DNA of 64,000 bases from Callorhinus ursinus (GCF_003265705.1 NW_020312848.1:56401707-56465706), one strand, 5' to 3'. Positions 44,925 through 57,077 are shown, counted from the stretch's first letter. The notes: generated from the sequence alone by a model not told the origin. Translations and numbers: made by a program.

Positions 44925-45112
44925 CAGTGACTGTCACAAACCCATGTCATCCTTATAAAAACCCTACCAAATGGGTACTGTTTTTTATTGCCATTTTACA
45001 AATGGGGAACTAAGACTTAGAGAAGTTATGAAACTTGACCAAGGTCCAAAGCTAAGAAATGATAGAACCAGGAATCAACTCAGGTGGTCTGCCTCCAGAG
45101 TCCACGCTCTTC
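44925..45112 (+). mobile_element. MIR SINE
   Basis: tgccattttacaaatgggga, acttagagaagttatgaaac, accaaggtccaaagctaag, gcctccagagtccacgctct. Confidence 0.85.
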
Positions 45113-45334
45113 TCAGCCACCCCTCTACGTTATGGAAATAAAGCCTTACGTGATACCACATTGTGCCTTCTTGTGTGAATGTTCTCTCATATCACGTCCT
45201 AACATACTCATGAATGCCATGTTGTTTTTTATACAACAGGCAAAGTATTACCCTAAAAATCAAATAAATATTTACTTTTGCAGTTATATTTTCTTACTTG
45301 ACCAATAATAATAAACCCCATAGTTAACTTAAAT

Positions 45335-45540
45335 TTGTAGACTCTCATTCAAAGAATTCTACACATTTTCATGCATAGTTTCATACTTGATTTCTTCATA
45401 AATCCTGTAAGAAAAAGACAGAGGTAGGTATGACCATTTGCATTTGATAATTGAGAATACTAGATAAAGTTATGTCAAAGGGATCAGAGACTTAAACTCA
45501 GATCTATGTAAAGCCAGGGCCTTCTTCATTAAACACCTGC
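45335..45540 (+). mobile_element. MIR SINE
   Basis: ttctacacattttcatgcat, cttcataaatcctgtaagaa, cagagacttaaactcagatc, gccagggccttcttcatt. Sense, diverged. Confidence 0.65.
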
Positions 45541-45662
45541 AAGTATAGGTGTTTTTACTTTAGGACACATTTTAAATAAATTTACAGAAGAATAAAACTA
45601 GTGTTACGTTAAAAATTTTCCTACCTAGGCAAAGGCTTAAAACTTTAAAATTGAGCATGTAA

Positions 45663-45855
45663 GAGGTGCCTGGATGGCTCAGCCGGTTAAGCACCTGCCT
45701 TCGGCTCAGCTCATGATCTCAGGGTCCTGGGATAGAGCTTCACATCACATCAGACCTCCCTGCTTAGCAGGGAGTCTGCTTCTCCCTCTGCTGCTCAACC
45801 CCACCCCACTCGTGTTTTCTCTCTCTCTCTCAAATAAATAAATAAAATCTAAAAA
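45663..45855 (+). mobile_element. Can-SINE
   Basis: Head gaggtgcctggatggctcag, tail caaataaataaataaaatct. Flanks aaattgagcatgtaa (left) and aaattgagcagttaa (right) are the duplicated target. 45872-46885 downstream has no recognised feature. Confidence 0.95.
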
Positions 45856-46887
45856 AAAATTGAGCAGTTAAATATATCTTCATTTCCTTTCTTAACAATG
45901 GTCTCTGAAGTACCTTATTTTATAAGAGCTAGTTCCATTGGTTGCTTGAAATTTTGACAAATTTCTATGGCTCTATTTAGATAAACTATTACCCCAAGTA
46001 ACTGTAAATTTTCTGCAGGAAATGAATTGTACACTTTGTTGTTATTGCTTGAAAGAAATTAAAAACTCACTGATGTCATTTATGTCAAGTATTTTTTCGG
46101 TTGGAGTCAATCTTTTATTTTGTTTCTTGTAATCAAATTCATTTTCTTCCTTACTAATTTTTTACTTGTCTAATAGACAACATTGATTTTTTAAATTTCT
46201 ACAAAGTTTTGTAAATAAACAAATAGATCATTATTTCCCTTTAGTAGACTTCTTGTTTACATACCACCATGTCAAATAGCTTTTGTCTTTCAGTGTTGTG
46301 AGTTTATGGAAGATGTTTATGCAGTCATTACTGCCATAGAATGCACATAAAACAGTTGCTGTGAACTTGTAGAAAATGACCTCTGGCACATCATTTTTAT
46401 CATTTCATATCATTTTTATTTTTTAAAAAATTTGTATTTATATGTGTACAGTAATTAAAACTATAACTTGCATGTTTTCGGCTTAAAGCTATGTTTGGAA
46501 TTGTTATATTAACATAGACCAGTAGTGTAGATGGAATTTTTTTGGCCTCCAAGAAAAATTTCAGAAATGTACCTCTCACAGTTTGTTATTTGGAGAACAA
46601 ACAGATCTCCAAATGGGGGCTATTTGAATGGTATTTATTATATTTTGGGAGAGAGAAGCAGCTGTCTCCTTGCTCTGACCTGGCTTTATGGCCATTGTTT
46701 TTCTTGGGTTCTTATACGTGTCCAGATTGTATAGTATACAGATTGGCCGGGCCTATATGAGTTATTAATAGGTAATGAGCTAAAGAATAGATCTTCTAAA
46801 ACTCCACAGTTTTATGCTGAGTGTTATCAGCAAGATAAACGGAAAGCAACAGCACAAAGAAGAAAAGGCATATTTAAAGTGGAAATG

Positions 46888-47088
46888 TAGTTACTATTGA
46901 GCACCTACAATATGTGGGGCCTTTTTCATACTCTTTTATTTAAGTCAGGAAATCACCCTGAGAATTATGTGTCCACCCTATTTTGCGTGAGAAAAATGAG
47001 GCTTAGAAAGTTTAAATACCTTGATTAGAATCACTAAGTCTGAGGCTTGGATTTGAACCCAGTCTCTTTTGTTCCACAGTTGTGCAAA
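46888..47088 (+). mobile_element. MIR SINE
   Basis: tattgagcacctacaatatg, gcgtgagaaaaatgaggctt, agaaagtttaaataccttg, gcttggatttgaacccagtc. Confidence 0.85.
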
Positions 47089-47118
47089 TATTGCCTGACA
47101 CCAAGATAGGCTTTGAGA

Positions 47119-47215
47119 GGGGCACCTGGCTGGCTCAGTGAATAGAGCATGGGGCTCTGGATCTTGGGGTCATCAGTTCAAGCCCCGTGTTGGGCACAGA
47201 GCTTAAAAAAAAAAA
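47119..47215 (+). mobile_element. Short Can-SINE (single tRNA-related unit)
   Basis: ggggcacctggctggctcag head, atcttggggtcatcagttca, agccccgtgttgggcacaga and an A-tail: the short subtype lacking the CT-rich segment. Flank aggctttgagag versus aggttttgaaaag. Confidence 0.88.
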
Positions 47216-47389
47216 AGGTTTTGAAAAGCACAAAGAAGGGGTATTTCATATTATACTGTAAATGTATTTACTATAAAATATCATCTGCCAGATAGAGTCA
47301 TTTTATCAAATTCTCCATTTTTAGGAAGCAAAGGTGAGCTATTATTTGCTGGGCAAAGGTACACACAAAAGCCCTATTTAATGCATTTA

Positions 47390-47860
47390 TGTTTGGCTGG
47401 GAGTTGCCTGAAAAGTCTGACTCAGCACCCACTCCTCAGCATGGTGAAGAATGCAATAGTGGAACGCACTTGGACCCCGGGGAGCACGGAGGTGGAAAGG
47501 CTAAGGAGAAAAATATGCTAGTTGTAGGGAAATCCCGAGAATGTCACAACCTTGAGTAGGAGTTAGCACCAGGGGATGGGAGAGAGGGTAGCAAGTTTAA
47601 TCCAGTAGGCAAAACACAACAAAAGGCTAGCTCAGGCCAAAGATGATACTTGACAACAGAACAACAGAACAGCTGTGGCTTCTGATCTTCTAACGATCTT
47701 TTAACGGGGATCAGGAGACAGGTCATGAAAGAGAGAGGATCAGCAACAACCTTTCGGTGCCCTTCCACTTTTAATCCCCTGCTGCACACGTCGATGCTGC
47801 TTCTTGTCACTCTTGGGACCTCAGTTTGTAACACTCTTCCCCTTGCCTATTCCTCTTTTT
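47390..47860. other. Unique, GC-richer intergenic block
   Basis: About 470 bases without a recognisable repeat, between a short SINE and the next Can-SINE. Contains several CpGs and the BACH/NRF2-type motif listed separately. The open frames at 47544-47834 (-) and 47725-47937 (+) have no family signature; the latter runs into the SINE. Confidence 0.5.
47418..47427 (-). promoter_or_regulatory. NF-E2/BACH1/NRF2-type site (TGCTGAGTCA)
   Basis: The minus strand reads TGCTGAGTCA exactly, the consensus bound by small-MAF heterodimers with NRF2, BACH1 or NF-E2. It lies in unique DNA 11.2 kb upstream of the ASZ1 start codon, within the ASZ1-CFTR interval. Confidence 0.45.
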
Positions 47861-47885
47861 GCTTTCCCTTAAACACACCAGATTC

Positions 47886-48112
47886 AGGAGCCTGGGTGGC
47901 TCAGTTGTTAAGCGTCTGCCTTCGGCTCAGGTCATGATCCCAGGGTCCTGGGATCGAGCCCCACATCAGGCTCCCTGCTTGGCAGAGAGCCTGCTTCTCC
48001 CTCTCCCACTCCCCCTGCTTGTCTCTCTCTATCTCTCGCTATCTCTCTCTCTGTCAAATAAATAAAATCTTTAAAAAATTAATTAAAAAAATAATTCAAA
48101 AAAAAAAAAAGC
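47886..48112 (+). mobile_element. Can-SINE with 12-bp TSD
   Basis: Head aggagcctgggtggctcagt, long ct/ctat middle, mixed A-rich tail. Exact duplication cacaccagattc at 47874-47885 and 48113-48124. Confidence 0.97.
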
Positions 48113-48124
48113 CACACCAGATTC

Positions 48125-48770
48125 TCTGCTTTTTCTTTGCTGTAGCTGTTCCTTCTGCCTGAAATGCTTCCCCCCTTCCCCCCTCCCCGAGACATCCATT
48201 AAACCACTAAACTAATGCATTCACCCCCTTTATGTCTTTGCTCAAATCTTACCCTCTTCCAAAGGCCTATCATGACCACCCTATATATATGTTTTATATA
48301 TATATATGTATGTATATATATAATATTATATATATATATATGGGGGGGAGGTGACATATTAACATTATATTCATTCGTTTTCGGTAATGATTTGATATAT
48401 GTATATATTAAGAAATGATGACCACAATAAGTTTAGTTATCATGCATCACAACACAGTTATACATTTTTTTCTTGTGAGAACTTTGAAGATCTACTCTTT
48501 TTTAGCAACTTTCAAATATATAATATAGCCTTGTTAACTACAGTCACCATGCTGTGCACTACCTGACCACTTTATTTAATACTTCAACTTGCTCCTTCAT
48601 GCCTTACTCTACTCTCTATGTTTTAATTCCATAGCATTTACCACCTTCTAACATACTGCAGGATATTATTTGTTTACTTATTATGTTTATCCCCTGCTAG
48701 GGTATATGCTATAGCAGGAATCTGTGTTTTATTCCTGATGTATCTTACGACTCTAGAAAAGTGCTCCAGG
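48125..48770 (+). mobile_element. L2 LINE 3' end
   Basis: ttgctgtagctgttccttct, cctgaaatgcttcc, tttgctcaaatcttaccctc, ttatgtttatcccctgctag and ctagaaaagtgctccaggca. Contains the (TA)n expansion listed separately. Confidence 0.75.
48281..48342. repeat. (TA)n-rich microsatellite
   Basis: About 60 bases of ta/tatg repeats followed by a run of seven G (tatgggggggaggtg). Self-complementary and likely length-variable. Confidence 0.9.
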
Positions 48771-49369
48771 CAAGCCAACTGAATGTGATGCCAATCACAA
48801 ATGTCACCTGTCAGCCTGTACCTGTAAGTTGGGCATATATCCCCAACATGAATAAAAATGAGAGTTGTAATCCCTAGGGATCCATCACTATTCTTCATTA
48901 TCTGACTCCATCACCATCCCCCTGCTATTGTAGGACCCGAGTCTTGTGTTGGGTGCATCTTCTCCCCAACCAGGTGTCTCATATGTTTTCACAAATAAGT
49001 GTGGTCAGCTCTGGCATGGGTTCAACATTTTCTTTTTTCTTCCTGTTCTAGTTTCCTTTCTCTGGGTGTCATGACTTCTGCTGCTTATTCTATATCTTCT
49101 GGGCAAGGCTATTGCTCTCATGAGAATCTCTGCACTTCCCCCACCACCTTGGCTCTTTCTTAAGTGCTACCACTTGGTGGGAACTTGGTGATTATACAGA
49201 TGTCTGTGAAAAGAGGCAAGATACCTTTATTGTGTAAAGCTTTGCAAGAGGGGGACCCCAAAATATTTCCTTACTTGTAGAACTTGGCTAAGCATCATGT
49301 CCTATTGAGAGAAATCATACTGTTCTTTCAATCACTTCTGCTTTCTAACTACGGAGCATTTTTAAAAAT

Positions 49370-49555
49370 ATTGTTTGATTAGCACTAGCCCAAGTGCTAG
49401 GCACGCATTTATTTTTTTAATTCTCCAATCTTGAGAGACAAGTGTTATTTTCCAATTTTATAGATAAAGAACACAAGGTCAGAGAGCAAGTGTTGAATAG
49501 CTAGTAGCTATATGGTGGGATTCAAAGCCAGATTAGTTGGATCCTGTAGTAGATG
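49370..49555 (+). mobile_element. MIR SINE
   Basis: gcccaagtgctaggcacgca, ccaattttatagataaagaa, gtcagagagcaagtgttgaa, gtgggattcaaagccagatt. Confidence 0.75.
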
Positions 49556-49925
49556 TCGATCCTGCAACCTGATCCACTTTACTCACTGACCATCCTATCC
49601 TTCAGTAGATTTGACTCAGTGAATTGCTCTCTCCCAGGGGGCAAAGATTCTTCCTATTCCTACCAGTAGATCTTGACCAATGACTGAATTACATAGGGGG
49701 TTACAGAGGGCTAACCATTTGCAACAAGGCGAGGCTAATTCTGTGGTGCAATTTATGCTCCAGAGCTTCCTGTGGGATCAAACTGAAATTAGTCTCTATC
49801 TCAGACACATTCTTGCTTCCTTTGACCTATTCTATTTCTTTCACTTTTGGGAGGACACCCCAGTGAAACCCATCTCAGGCTCTTCTAAGGAGCCTAACCT
49901 AAGACAGACTCCTAATCCTATTTTC

Positions 49926-50127
49926 TTTCTTTCTTTTTTTAAAGATTTATTTATTTATTTGAGAGAGAGACAGAGAAGAGTGAGTGGGGGAGGGGGGCAT
50001 AAGGGGTTGGGAGAGGGACAAGCAGACAAAAGAGCCCTACATAGGGCTCAATCTCAGGACCCTGAGATCAGGACCTGAGCAGAAACCAAGAGCTGGATGC
50101 TTAACTGACTACACCATCCAGGCACCC
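49926..50127 (-). mobile_element. Can-SINE, older variant, 17-bp TSD
   Basis: Minus-oriented, gaaaccaagagctggatgct variant. Duplication ctcctaatcctattttc (49909-49925) versus ctcctaatcccatcttc (50128-50144), two differences. Confidence 0.95.
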
Positions 50128-50144
50128 CTCCTAATCCCATCTTC

Positions 50145-51345
50145 TAACCACCATAATACACTGCTTTTTTTTTTTCTGTTGGACCAAGAAGGTTTACTCA
50201 GTTCTCTCTTTCCTGAGGATAAATTCTTTCTCAGAAGTTTCCTGGAATGCTTATGTAAATGGATAAGGCAATAGATTGAATGCCTGTGGTGAATACATCT
50301 TATGATCAAGCTCCGTTGCTCTTATATTCTGTTCTTTACACTGAGAGTAGTTTAGGGCCGAACATAGATACATTTTTGTAATCAGGCATGTGAGCTGCTG
50401 GCCCAAGGATATCCAGGGGTAATTTCAGAATATATTCCTCTCGGTAGAATTAGGTTTAATATTTCGCATTTTTTTTCTGTTAATGAAAATTACATCAGAA
50501 AAAAACCCCCACAAACTTGGAATGCTTTCTGATAACAGAAAACTAGGTTCTGTGGAAGAGAATGTATTTTCTGTATTCAGAGTGTTGTGGGTTTTTGCCT
50601 CTAGATCTTCAGGTGCCTGTTAAGTATTGGATGTAATATACAGTTTTTGAGAAACAAGTTGCATGTAAATCCAGGATTTTGAAAGGTATATACATAATAA
50701 TAAGTATATATTATAAAATGTCTGACTAGGAGTTGGAAATACTAAAGATTAAGAAAAAAATAATTTGGCCAAGTGTTGTTCATGAAGGACTTTGTGTTTT
50801 CAAGCAGCATTAATGTAACTGCCATTGGCTGACCAAAATGTGTATCTTATCATTACAAATAAATTCTGTGTAATCGATCCACACAACGCATTCCATTGGA
50901 GGCCCTTTTTGATTACAGATTGCTTGCTTTGACTTCAAGGTCAGGGAAGCTGGTAGAATTTGTAATGAATGGTATAATTGTTGAACATTTAAGCAAATAA
51001 AATCTATTGGGTGATGAACACAATGATTTACGTAAGGGGAAATCATACCACCCAATCAGGGTGAGTTCAGTGAAGTGATAAATAGCTCTCTGAAAAAAGA
51101 GGAACAAGTAGATGTAACTTATTAACATTAGAATAAAGGCCTTTGACAAAGTCTTCCTTCTCCCTGCTGCATCCCACCATTCCCCATACACATCCCAAAA
51201 CACATCCACATGTACCCATTCACACCAGAATCTATCTCTTAAGACAGACTATAGGGTTGGAGGAAAAGCTTTGTTTTATTTAGGAACTGACTTCGAAACC
51301 AGTAACAAAGAGTTGGTATAGTTACCTATATAAAAAGAAAGTTTG
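50145..51345. other. Intergenic stretch, no recognised feature
   Basis: Mostly unique, AT-rich DNA. Open frames of up to 98 codons (50810-51209, -) show no family signature. Confidence 0.45.
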
Positions 51346-51461
51346 GGGGCGCCTGGCTGGCCCAGGTGGTGGAGCATGTGACTCTTGATCTCGGGGTTGT
51401 GAGCTTGAGCCCCACGTTGAGCGTAGAGATTACTTAAATAAAAAACAAAAAAATTAAAAAA
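51346..51461 (+). mobile_element. Short Can-SINE (single tRNA-related unit)
   Basis: ggggcgcctggctggcccag, gcatgtgactcttgatctcg, gagccccacgttgagcgta, gattacttaaataaa. Same short subtype as at 47119. Confidence 0.92.
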
Positions 51462-51799
51462 AAGTTCAGGAGTGACTTTTTCAGTAAGAAATGCTGACGT
51501 TGGTATTAAAAATGTACAAATCAGGCACTTATATTAAATCACCACGTCATAATCACATAACAAATGCTTTATATGGATGTGATGAAAATTAACAAAGGGG
51601 TTTTTAAAATTTGCAATGCTAGGAGAGAAGACAGAAAAAAGATAGTTAAACTTTTGTATGGCTCAGAATAAGATAAGGTGTATGTCTAGAAATAATTCAA
51701 ATTATCATTGTGGGGACATGATCTTATGAGAGTCAGTGTAGACCTTCCCTAGAGATTTTGGGAAGGTAAAAATGATGGCTTAAACATTTTTAAAATTTA

Positions 51800-52195
51800 A
51801 ACATTTTAAAAACTTTGTTTATTTAGTAATTTTATTGTGAAATATACATAACATAATATTTACCATTTTAACCACTTTAATGTTGTAATTAAGTAGCGTT
51901 AAGTACTTCACCATATTGTACAACCATCACATAATTTTTTCCATTTCCCTAACTTTTATCATCCCAAACAGAAACTCTGTATCTATTAAACAATAATTCC
52001 CTATTTCCCTCTCCCCTTAGCTGCTGGTAACTTCTATTCTACTTTCTGTATCTATGAATTCGCCTATTTTAGATCCCCCCTGTAAGTGGAATCATATAAT
52101 AGCTGTCCTTTTGTGACTGGCTTCTTTCACTTAGCATGTTTTCAAGGTTCATCCATGATGTAGCATGTATCAGAACTTCATTCTTTTTTTATGTA
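51800..52195 (-). mobile_element. L1M LINE 3' region
   Basis: Antisense: ttattgtgaaatatacataa, taccattttaaccactttaa, caaccatcacataatttttt, aagtggaatcatataatagc, caaggttcatccatgatgta. Confidence 0.8.
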
Positions 52196-52619
52196 TTCTA
52201 TTAGGAGAAAAATAAAGATGTTATGGGAGTTCTACCTTAATTTCTTTAATCTGGTAGCACAGAGGGCAACTACATGTTCTGCATCACGGGCTGTAGCCAC
52301 ACTCTTAAAGCCAGACATATGGGCTTCAAGGTTATCTATTACATCCTCTTGCGGCAAACTCTCCCTCCATCTGTATTTTAAGAGACAAGGAGAATGTGCA
52401 ATCTCATTTCATCACTAGGCTAGTCAGACGTACAAATTTATGTTGAAAATAGATCTCTCTTTTTTGGCCTTCCAGCCTGGGGTCTTTTTTTTTTTTTTTT
52501 CCATGAGACTTTGCAGAACCAGCCTAATGTTTTCATCCCTATGATAGCCTTTCAACTATTTGAAGACAGCCTCATGTCTCTTCCTATACCGGTCTTCCCC
52601 ATCTCGAGATGATTAGCAG

Positions 52620-53714
52620 CCAGGACTTGAGAAGCCAAAAAGCCAAAGAAATAAGCCTAGATTTTTGCTCTGAAGATCCTTGTGTATATCTAACAGGTTA
52701 CAAAAACTCTTAACTATAAAGTAAAAGATTAATAAATTGGCCTTCATTAAAATTAAGTATTTCTTTCCCCAAATGATACCATTAAGAGAGTGAAAAGTCA
52801 GCCCACTGAGGGGAAGAGAATATTTATGATCTATTATATCTGCTGAAGGACTTCCACCAGAATACATGGAGAACTCTTAAAAATCAATGAGAAAAAGGGA
52901 ACACATAATCTAATGGAAAAATGAGCAGGTGAGCTGAGTATTTCATGAATGAACACACTGAACTGGCCAGTACACATATAAAAATGTGCTCAAAATCATC
53001 AATTATCAGAAAATGCAACTTAAAACCACAGTTAAATACTATTACTTACTCACCAAAATGACTCAAGTTAAAAACGAAAAAAAAAAAAAAACAACAAAAC
53101 CACAACCCTGGTAATACTCGGTATTGTGTTGGATGTGGAATGACCAGAGCTGCCCACATGCTGTAAATTATGAACAGGGACTAACACTTCGGAAAACGAT
53201 TCCAATTTCTCCTAAAGCTGAACATAGACAAAACCCATGACCCTGATTTTCTACTCCTACTCCCAGATACCCCAAGAAGAAATGCGAAGACTGCAAAAAA
53301 CCCAAATGTTCATTAGGAATAGAATGGATACATTTATTAATATCATATACAATGGGATACTGTGTAGGAATGAAAATGAATAGACCACTTTTATGTACAA
53401 CAATATAGATGAACCCCACAAACATAATTTGAATGACAGGAGCCACACACTAAGAGATCATACTGTACAGTTCCATTTAGGTGATGTTCAGGCCAAACAA
53501 ACCTATGGTGATAGGAATCAGAGTAGCAGTTTCTTTGGAGAGGAGGTAAGATTGAAATGAGGCAGGAGGGAGGCTTCTGTTTTGCTGGGACACTCTTATT
53601 TCTTGATCTGGTGGTCAAGAAACTTGTCTTCACTTTGTAAAAAGTCACTGAGTTGTCATGCATGACTTACATGCTTTTCTACATGTATATTAAATTTCAA
53701 AAAAAAAAAAAAAG
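52620..53714 (+). mobile_element. L1M LINE, ORF2 C-terminus and 3' end with poly(A)
   Basis: Sense old L1: gagtgaaaagtcagcccact, ccagaatacatggagaactc, gcaacttaaaaccacagtta, caatgggatactgtgtagga, gaccccacaaacat-type text, ggtgataggaatcagagtag, ending in ttaaatttcaaaaaaaaaa at 53690-53714. Non-coding. Confidence 0.8.
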
Positions 53715-53949
53715 ACAAGAAATGGGTCTAAACATTCCAGTTCCCTGAAATGCAGGGCTGTGTGATTAAAGAGGCCATATGTTCTTAGTAAGCACAGTAC
53801 TACAGATTGAAACTTAGGCTGCACACAAAAAATTAAAGTTTGTATAAAGTTTCTAATAGACTGTCATTTCTTAATCTTCCTTCCCCAGAAAAAAAGGATT
53901 CCCTTTTAAATAATGAGAGCTGGGCAATAAATGAACCAACCACGGATGT

Positions 53950-54420
53950 AAATTTGCATTAATCTGGGGTTTTATAATATATGTGAAGTGTTCGGTATAG
54001 ATCTAGCCCACATGAAGTCCTCGGTGAAGGCATCTATTGTTAGCTTTGTTTGGCACTGCATCACACCGTAAACTTATTCTGAGTTTCCTAACAAGAGCAA
54101 CGTCAAAGTCTCTTTCACAAGTGGAAATACTAGGAACAGGAAGCTTGTGTAAACTTTCAGACTTATGTCGGAATTCCTGTTTTATTTCGTCCTGGTAGAA
54201 CTTTCAATGTCCAGACTGTTGAGATCTTTATGGGTTGGAGTTCACTGAACTTCATTCTCCACCTTGATAGTAATGTCACTCAGGAAGGACTAGAGATAAA
54301 GCCCTGCAGACCATCCTTATTAACTGTTATTGTGGCCCATGGTGACTAGTGATCAGACCCTTTTGGATTCGGCCATTCAGTCCGTTACAAACACCACCGG
54401 TGAGACTCTCAGCCAGGCCG
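53950..54420. promoter_or_regulatory. Unique block with FOX, ETS and IRF-like motifs
   Basis: No repeat recognised. TGTAAAC at 54148-54154 and GTAAAC at 54068-54073 (FOX type), CAGGAAG at 54137-54143 (ETS), and on the minus strand GTGAAAGAGACTT at 54106-54118, a partial ISRE. It lies 17.7-18.2 kb upstream of ASZ1. Candidate regulatory region only. Confidence 0.3.
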
Positions 54421-54737
54421 TGTTAACTTGGTCAGCAAGAATATGAAGATAAAAATGACACAAGTACACCCCCCCCATTCTGACACTTTCAGATGTTTGT
54501 ATTCTTACTTTAACATGGTAGTTTATCTGAACTATGTTAAATAGTGCAGTATTGTCCAAGTTCCAAACGTTATTTTTTTTATACTTCAATCTTCACTCAC
54601 ATGTGAATGGTGAGATAATATGATGGCAAATTAACCTGGCCTTATGAAAAATTTTAGAACACTATACATTTCTCCTTGTAAAATGTGCTTTTTCATTATG
54701 GGTGAAGCTTCCTTACTTTTTACTTTGCTCTGTTTTG

Positions 54738-54749
54738 CCAGCAGAGGGC
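54738..54749 (+). promoter_or_regulatory. CTCF core motif
   Basis: CCAGCAGAGGGC followed by AGGTG fits all positions of the CTCF core CCASYAGRKGGC. It lies in unique intergenic DNA 18.5 kb from the ASZ1 start codon. Confidence 0.5.
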
Positions 54750-56084
54750 AGGTGAGGAAGAGAGAAGAAAAAATAAGCATCTCTTCTTTACCTTGTTTCC
54801 AACTAAACACTCCTCTGAAAGATTTACAAAGCAGGTTATTTTGTTCTCTCTTTAATTATTCTATTTTAAAACAATTTATCTAAGTAGAAATTATAATTCT
54901 TAATAGATATATTTGGCCTAATAAATGAATTTCAAATGAGATTAGTACTTTGAATTTTTAATTGTGTACGAATCAGTGATTATATTGAAAATATGAATAT
55001 TCTTTATATTTTGAGGTCATAGGTCCAAAATATCCTCTCTTAGTTTGGATAATGCTGGTGAATTAGCCTCCTTTTATATTGGTTTTCTAATTGGATTATG
55101 GATATGTTTATGTGCTTATTTTGCGTACGTATCTTAATACAGCTATTTGGTCATTACTTCAATATGCAGAGCTGTTAAGCATGGTTTACAGTTTCATTAG
55201 TCAAATAATGAGTCTATATAATTGAAGGAAACCCTTGTGCAGTACCGTGCCCCACAGGAATGTTTAAATATAGTTTTAGTAGGTATATTAAGATGTTTTC
55301 TCTTGCAACTTTAAATTTGTTTAATCAATAATAAAACATCCTTTTCAAAACACTAGATGGTATGATAAACTATGTAATTCAACAGCTCAAGACAACTTGC
55401 ATGTAACCTTTGTTTAATCAGAAGTCAAGCGGTAGCTTGGATTTTTGCCTTCTTCGCTTGAATAATTCCTTTGTTCTGCAAGTGTAGGAGCAGAGAGAAA
55501 CTCAATAGTTTCATGGGGAGGATACATCTTCATACTGCTTATTCCATGTACTGGGAATTCCTTCTTACCTCTCCTTATTGTGAAACTCATCTGTAAGAAT
55601 CTTTTTTATTTTTAACCTGTCAAAAAAATTACACACAGTGCCCAGAACACTGCTGGTACATAGTAAGTGCTTTGTAAGTATTAGCTATTATTAGACAGGC
55701 ATCTACTTATCTTAACTTTAATCCGTTTATTGAATTAGCCTGCAGGATCATGTAAAAAATTGAAAAAAAGTTGAAAAAAAATGGATTCTTCAGTAAAAGG
55801 AAAAACCTGAAAAATAATCTCATTCTCGGAAGTCCTGATTCTATTCTTCATTTATTTGATGGGAAAAAACCTTGACTTGAGTGACTCTGAACATCTAACT
55901 CTATTGAGCAAATGGAAGCAATAATGTTTGTCACTTAGTTGTCTTAGACTAAATGCTTCCTGGTATTGTGAATTGGTGTTGAATTTCCTGACTATGTGTA
56001 ATGAATATGTTATGGGATAAGATCTGGTTGTTTTAAAAGGACTAAGCTGGATGAGGAAGAAAAGTTTTACTTTTGATGAGGAAT
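54750..56084. other. Intergenic stretch, no recognised gene
   Basis: Mostly unique AT-rich sequence. An L2/MIR-like tail (gtgcccagaacactgctggt, agtaagtgctttgtaagtat) at 55638-55695 is the only repeat hint. Confidence 0.45.
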
Positions 56085-56096
56085 CCCCCTGGTCTT

Positions 56097-56282
56097 TTTT
56101 TTTTTTAATAATTCCTTTTTTTTTTTTTAAGATTTTATTTATTTATCAGAGAGAGAGAGAGACAGAGGCAGGCAGAGGGAGAAGCAGGCTCCTTGCTCAG
56201 CAAGGAGCCCGATGTGGGACTCGATCCCAGGACCCTGGGATCATGATCTGAGCCGAAGGCAGACGCTTAACCGACTGAGCCA
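56097..56282 (-). mobile_element. Can-SINE
   Basis: Minus-oriented, two T-runs at left, head truncated at gagccac. The target copy ccccctggtctt occurs at 56085-56096 and 56083+200 (56283-56294). Confidence 0.94.
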
Positions 56283-56439
56283 CCCCCTGGTCTTAATAAG
56301 GAGTATTTCAAAACAATGAACAAAAAAGCGTTGCTTTTGATTATCCCCCCAAGGTAAGCTTATAGCTTGGGAAGCAGGTGGAGGGAGAATACAAGGCAGA
56401 GGTCTTCAGGACTGAGGAAAGAGGAAATTCTTCTGGTTG

Positions 56440-57077
56440 GCAGAGTGAAGAACCCTCAGGCTTAGAGCTGCTGTGGCCCCTCCTCACTGGTTCCCCAAAT
56501 CATCTCTTCCTGCTCTATCAGGCCACTGTGTATATTTATTCACAATTAATCTTCCTGAAACACAGTGCACTGATGTTGCTTCCTTGTTCAAAACCCCATA
56601 CTGACTTCTTTTTGCCAATGATAGTAGGAGGGGGACCCTGTCATTTGTGACTCTGAACTACATGGTTCCAATCTGATTTCCCGTGTTCACTTCCTTCTCT
56701 ACTTTTCACACACCAACCCAACAGTGCTGTTCCTAAATAGGCTTCTCTCTGCTCAAGTGTTTCTCACTCATTTCTTGCTGTCAGTGGCTCCCTGTCTTTC
56801 AAGATCCATCTTCAATGACATGTCCTCTTGAAGACATTCTAATTCTTACCTGGACATGACCTTTGGTGCCATTGAGTCTCATGGCTATTTACATCTGTAG
56901 AAAGACTCTTATCTTATCCTATCATCTATACGAGGTATTTTCATTTTTATTTCTTTTTTTTTTCCTGCTGACAGTAAGCTCTCTGAAAGCAGAGACTGTG
57001 TTTTGTCCCCAGAGATTACCACGATGCCCTGCAGAGCCTGTCAGCTATTCAGAAAATCCAGGGCCATCTGTGGGTTA
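56440..57077 (+). mobile_element. L2 LINE 3' end
   Basis: cctgctctatcaggccactg, cttcttccttgtt-type lists, cactcatttcttgctgtcag, agtaagctctctgaaagcag, gactgtgttttgtccccaga. Cut by a Can-SINE at its right end. Confidence 0.75.
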
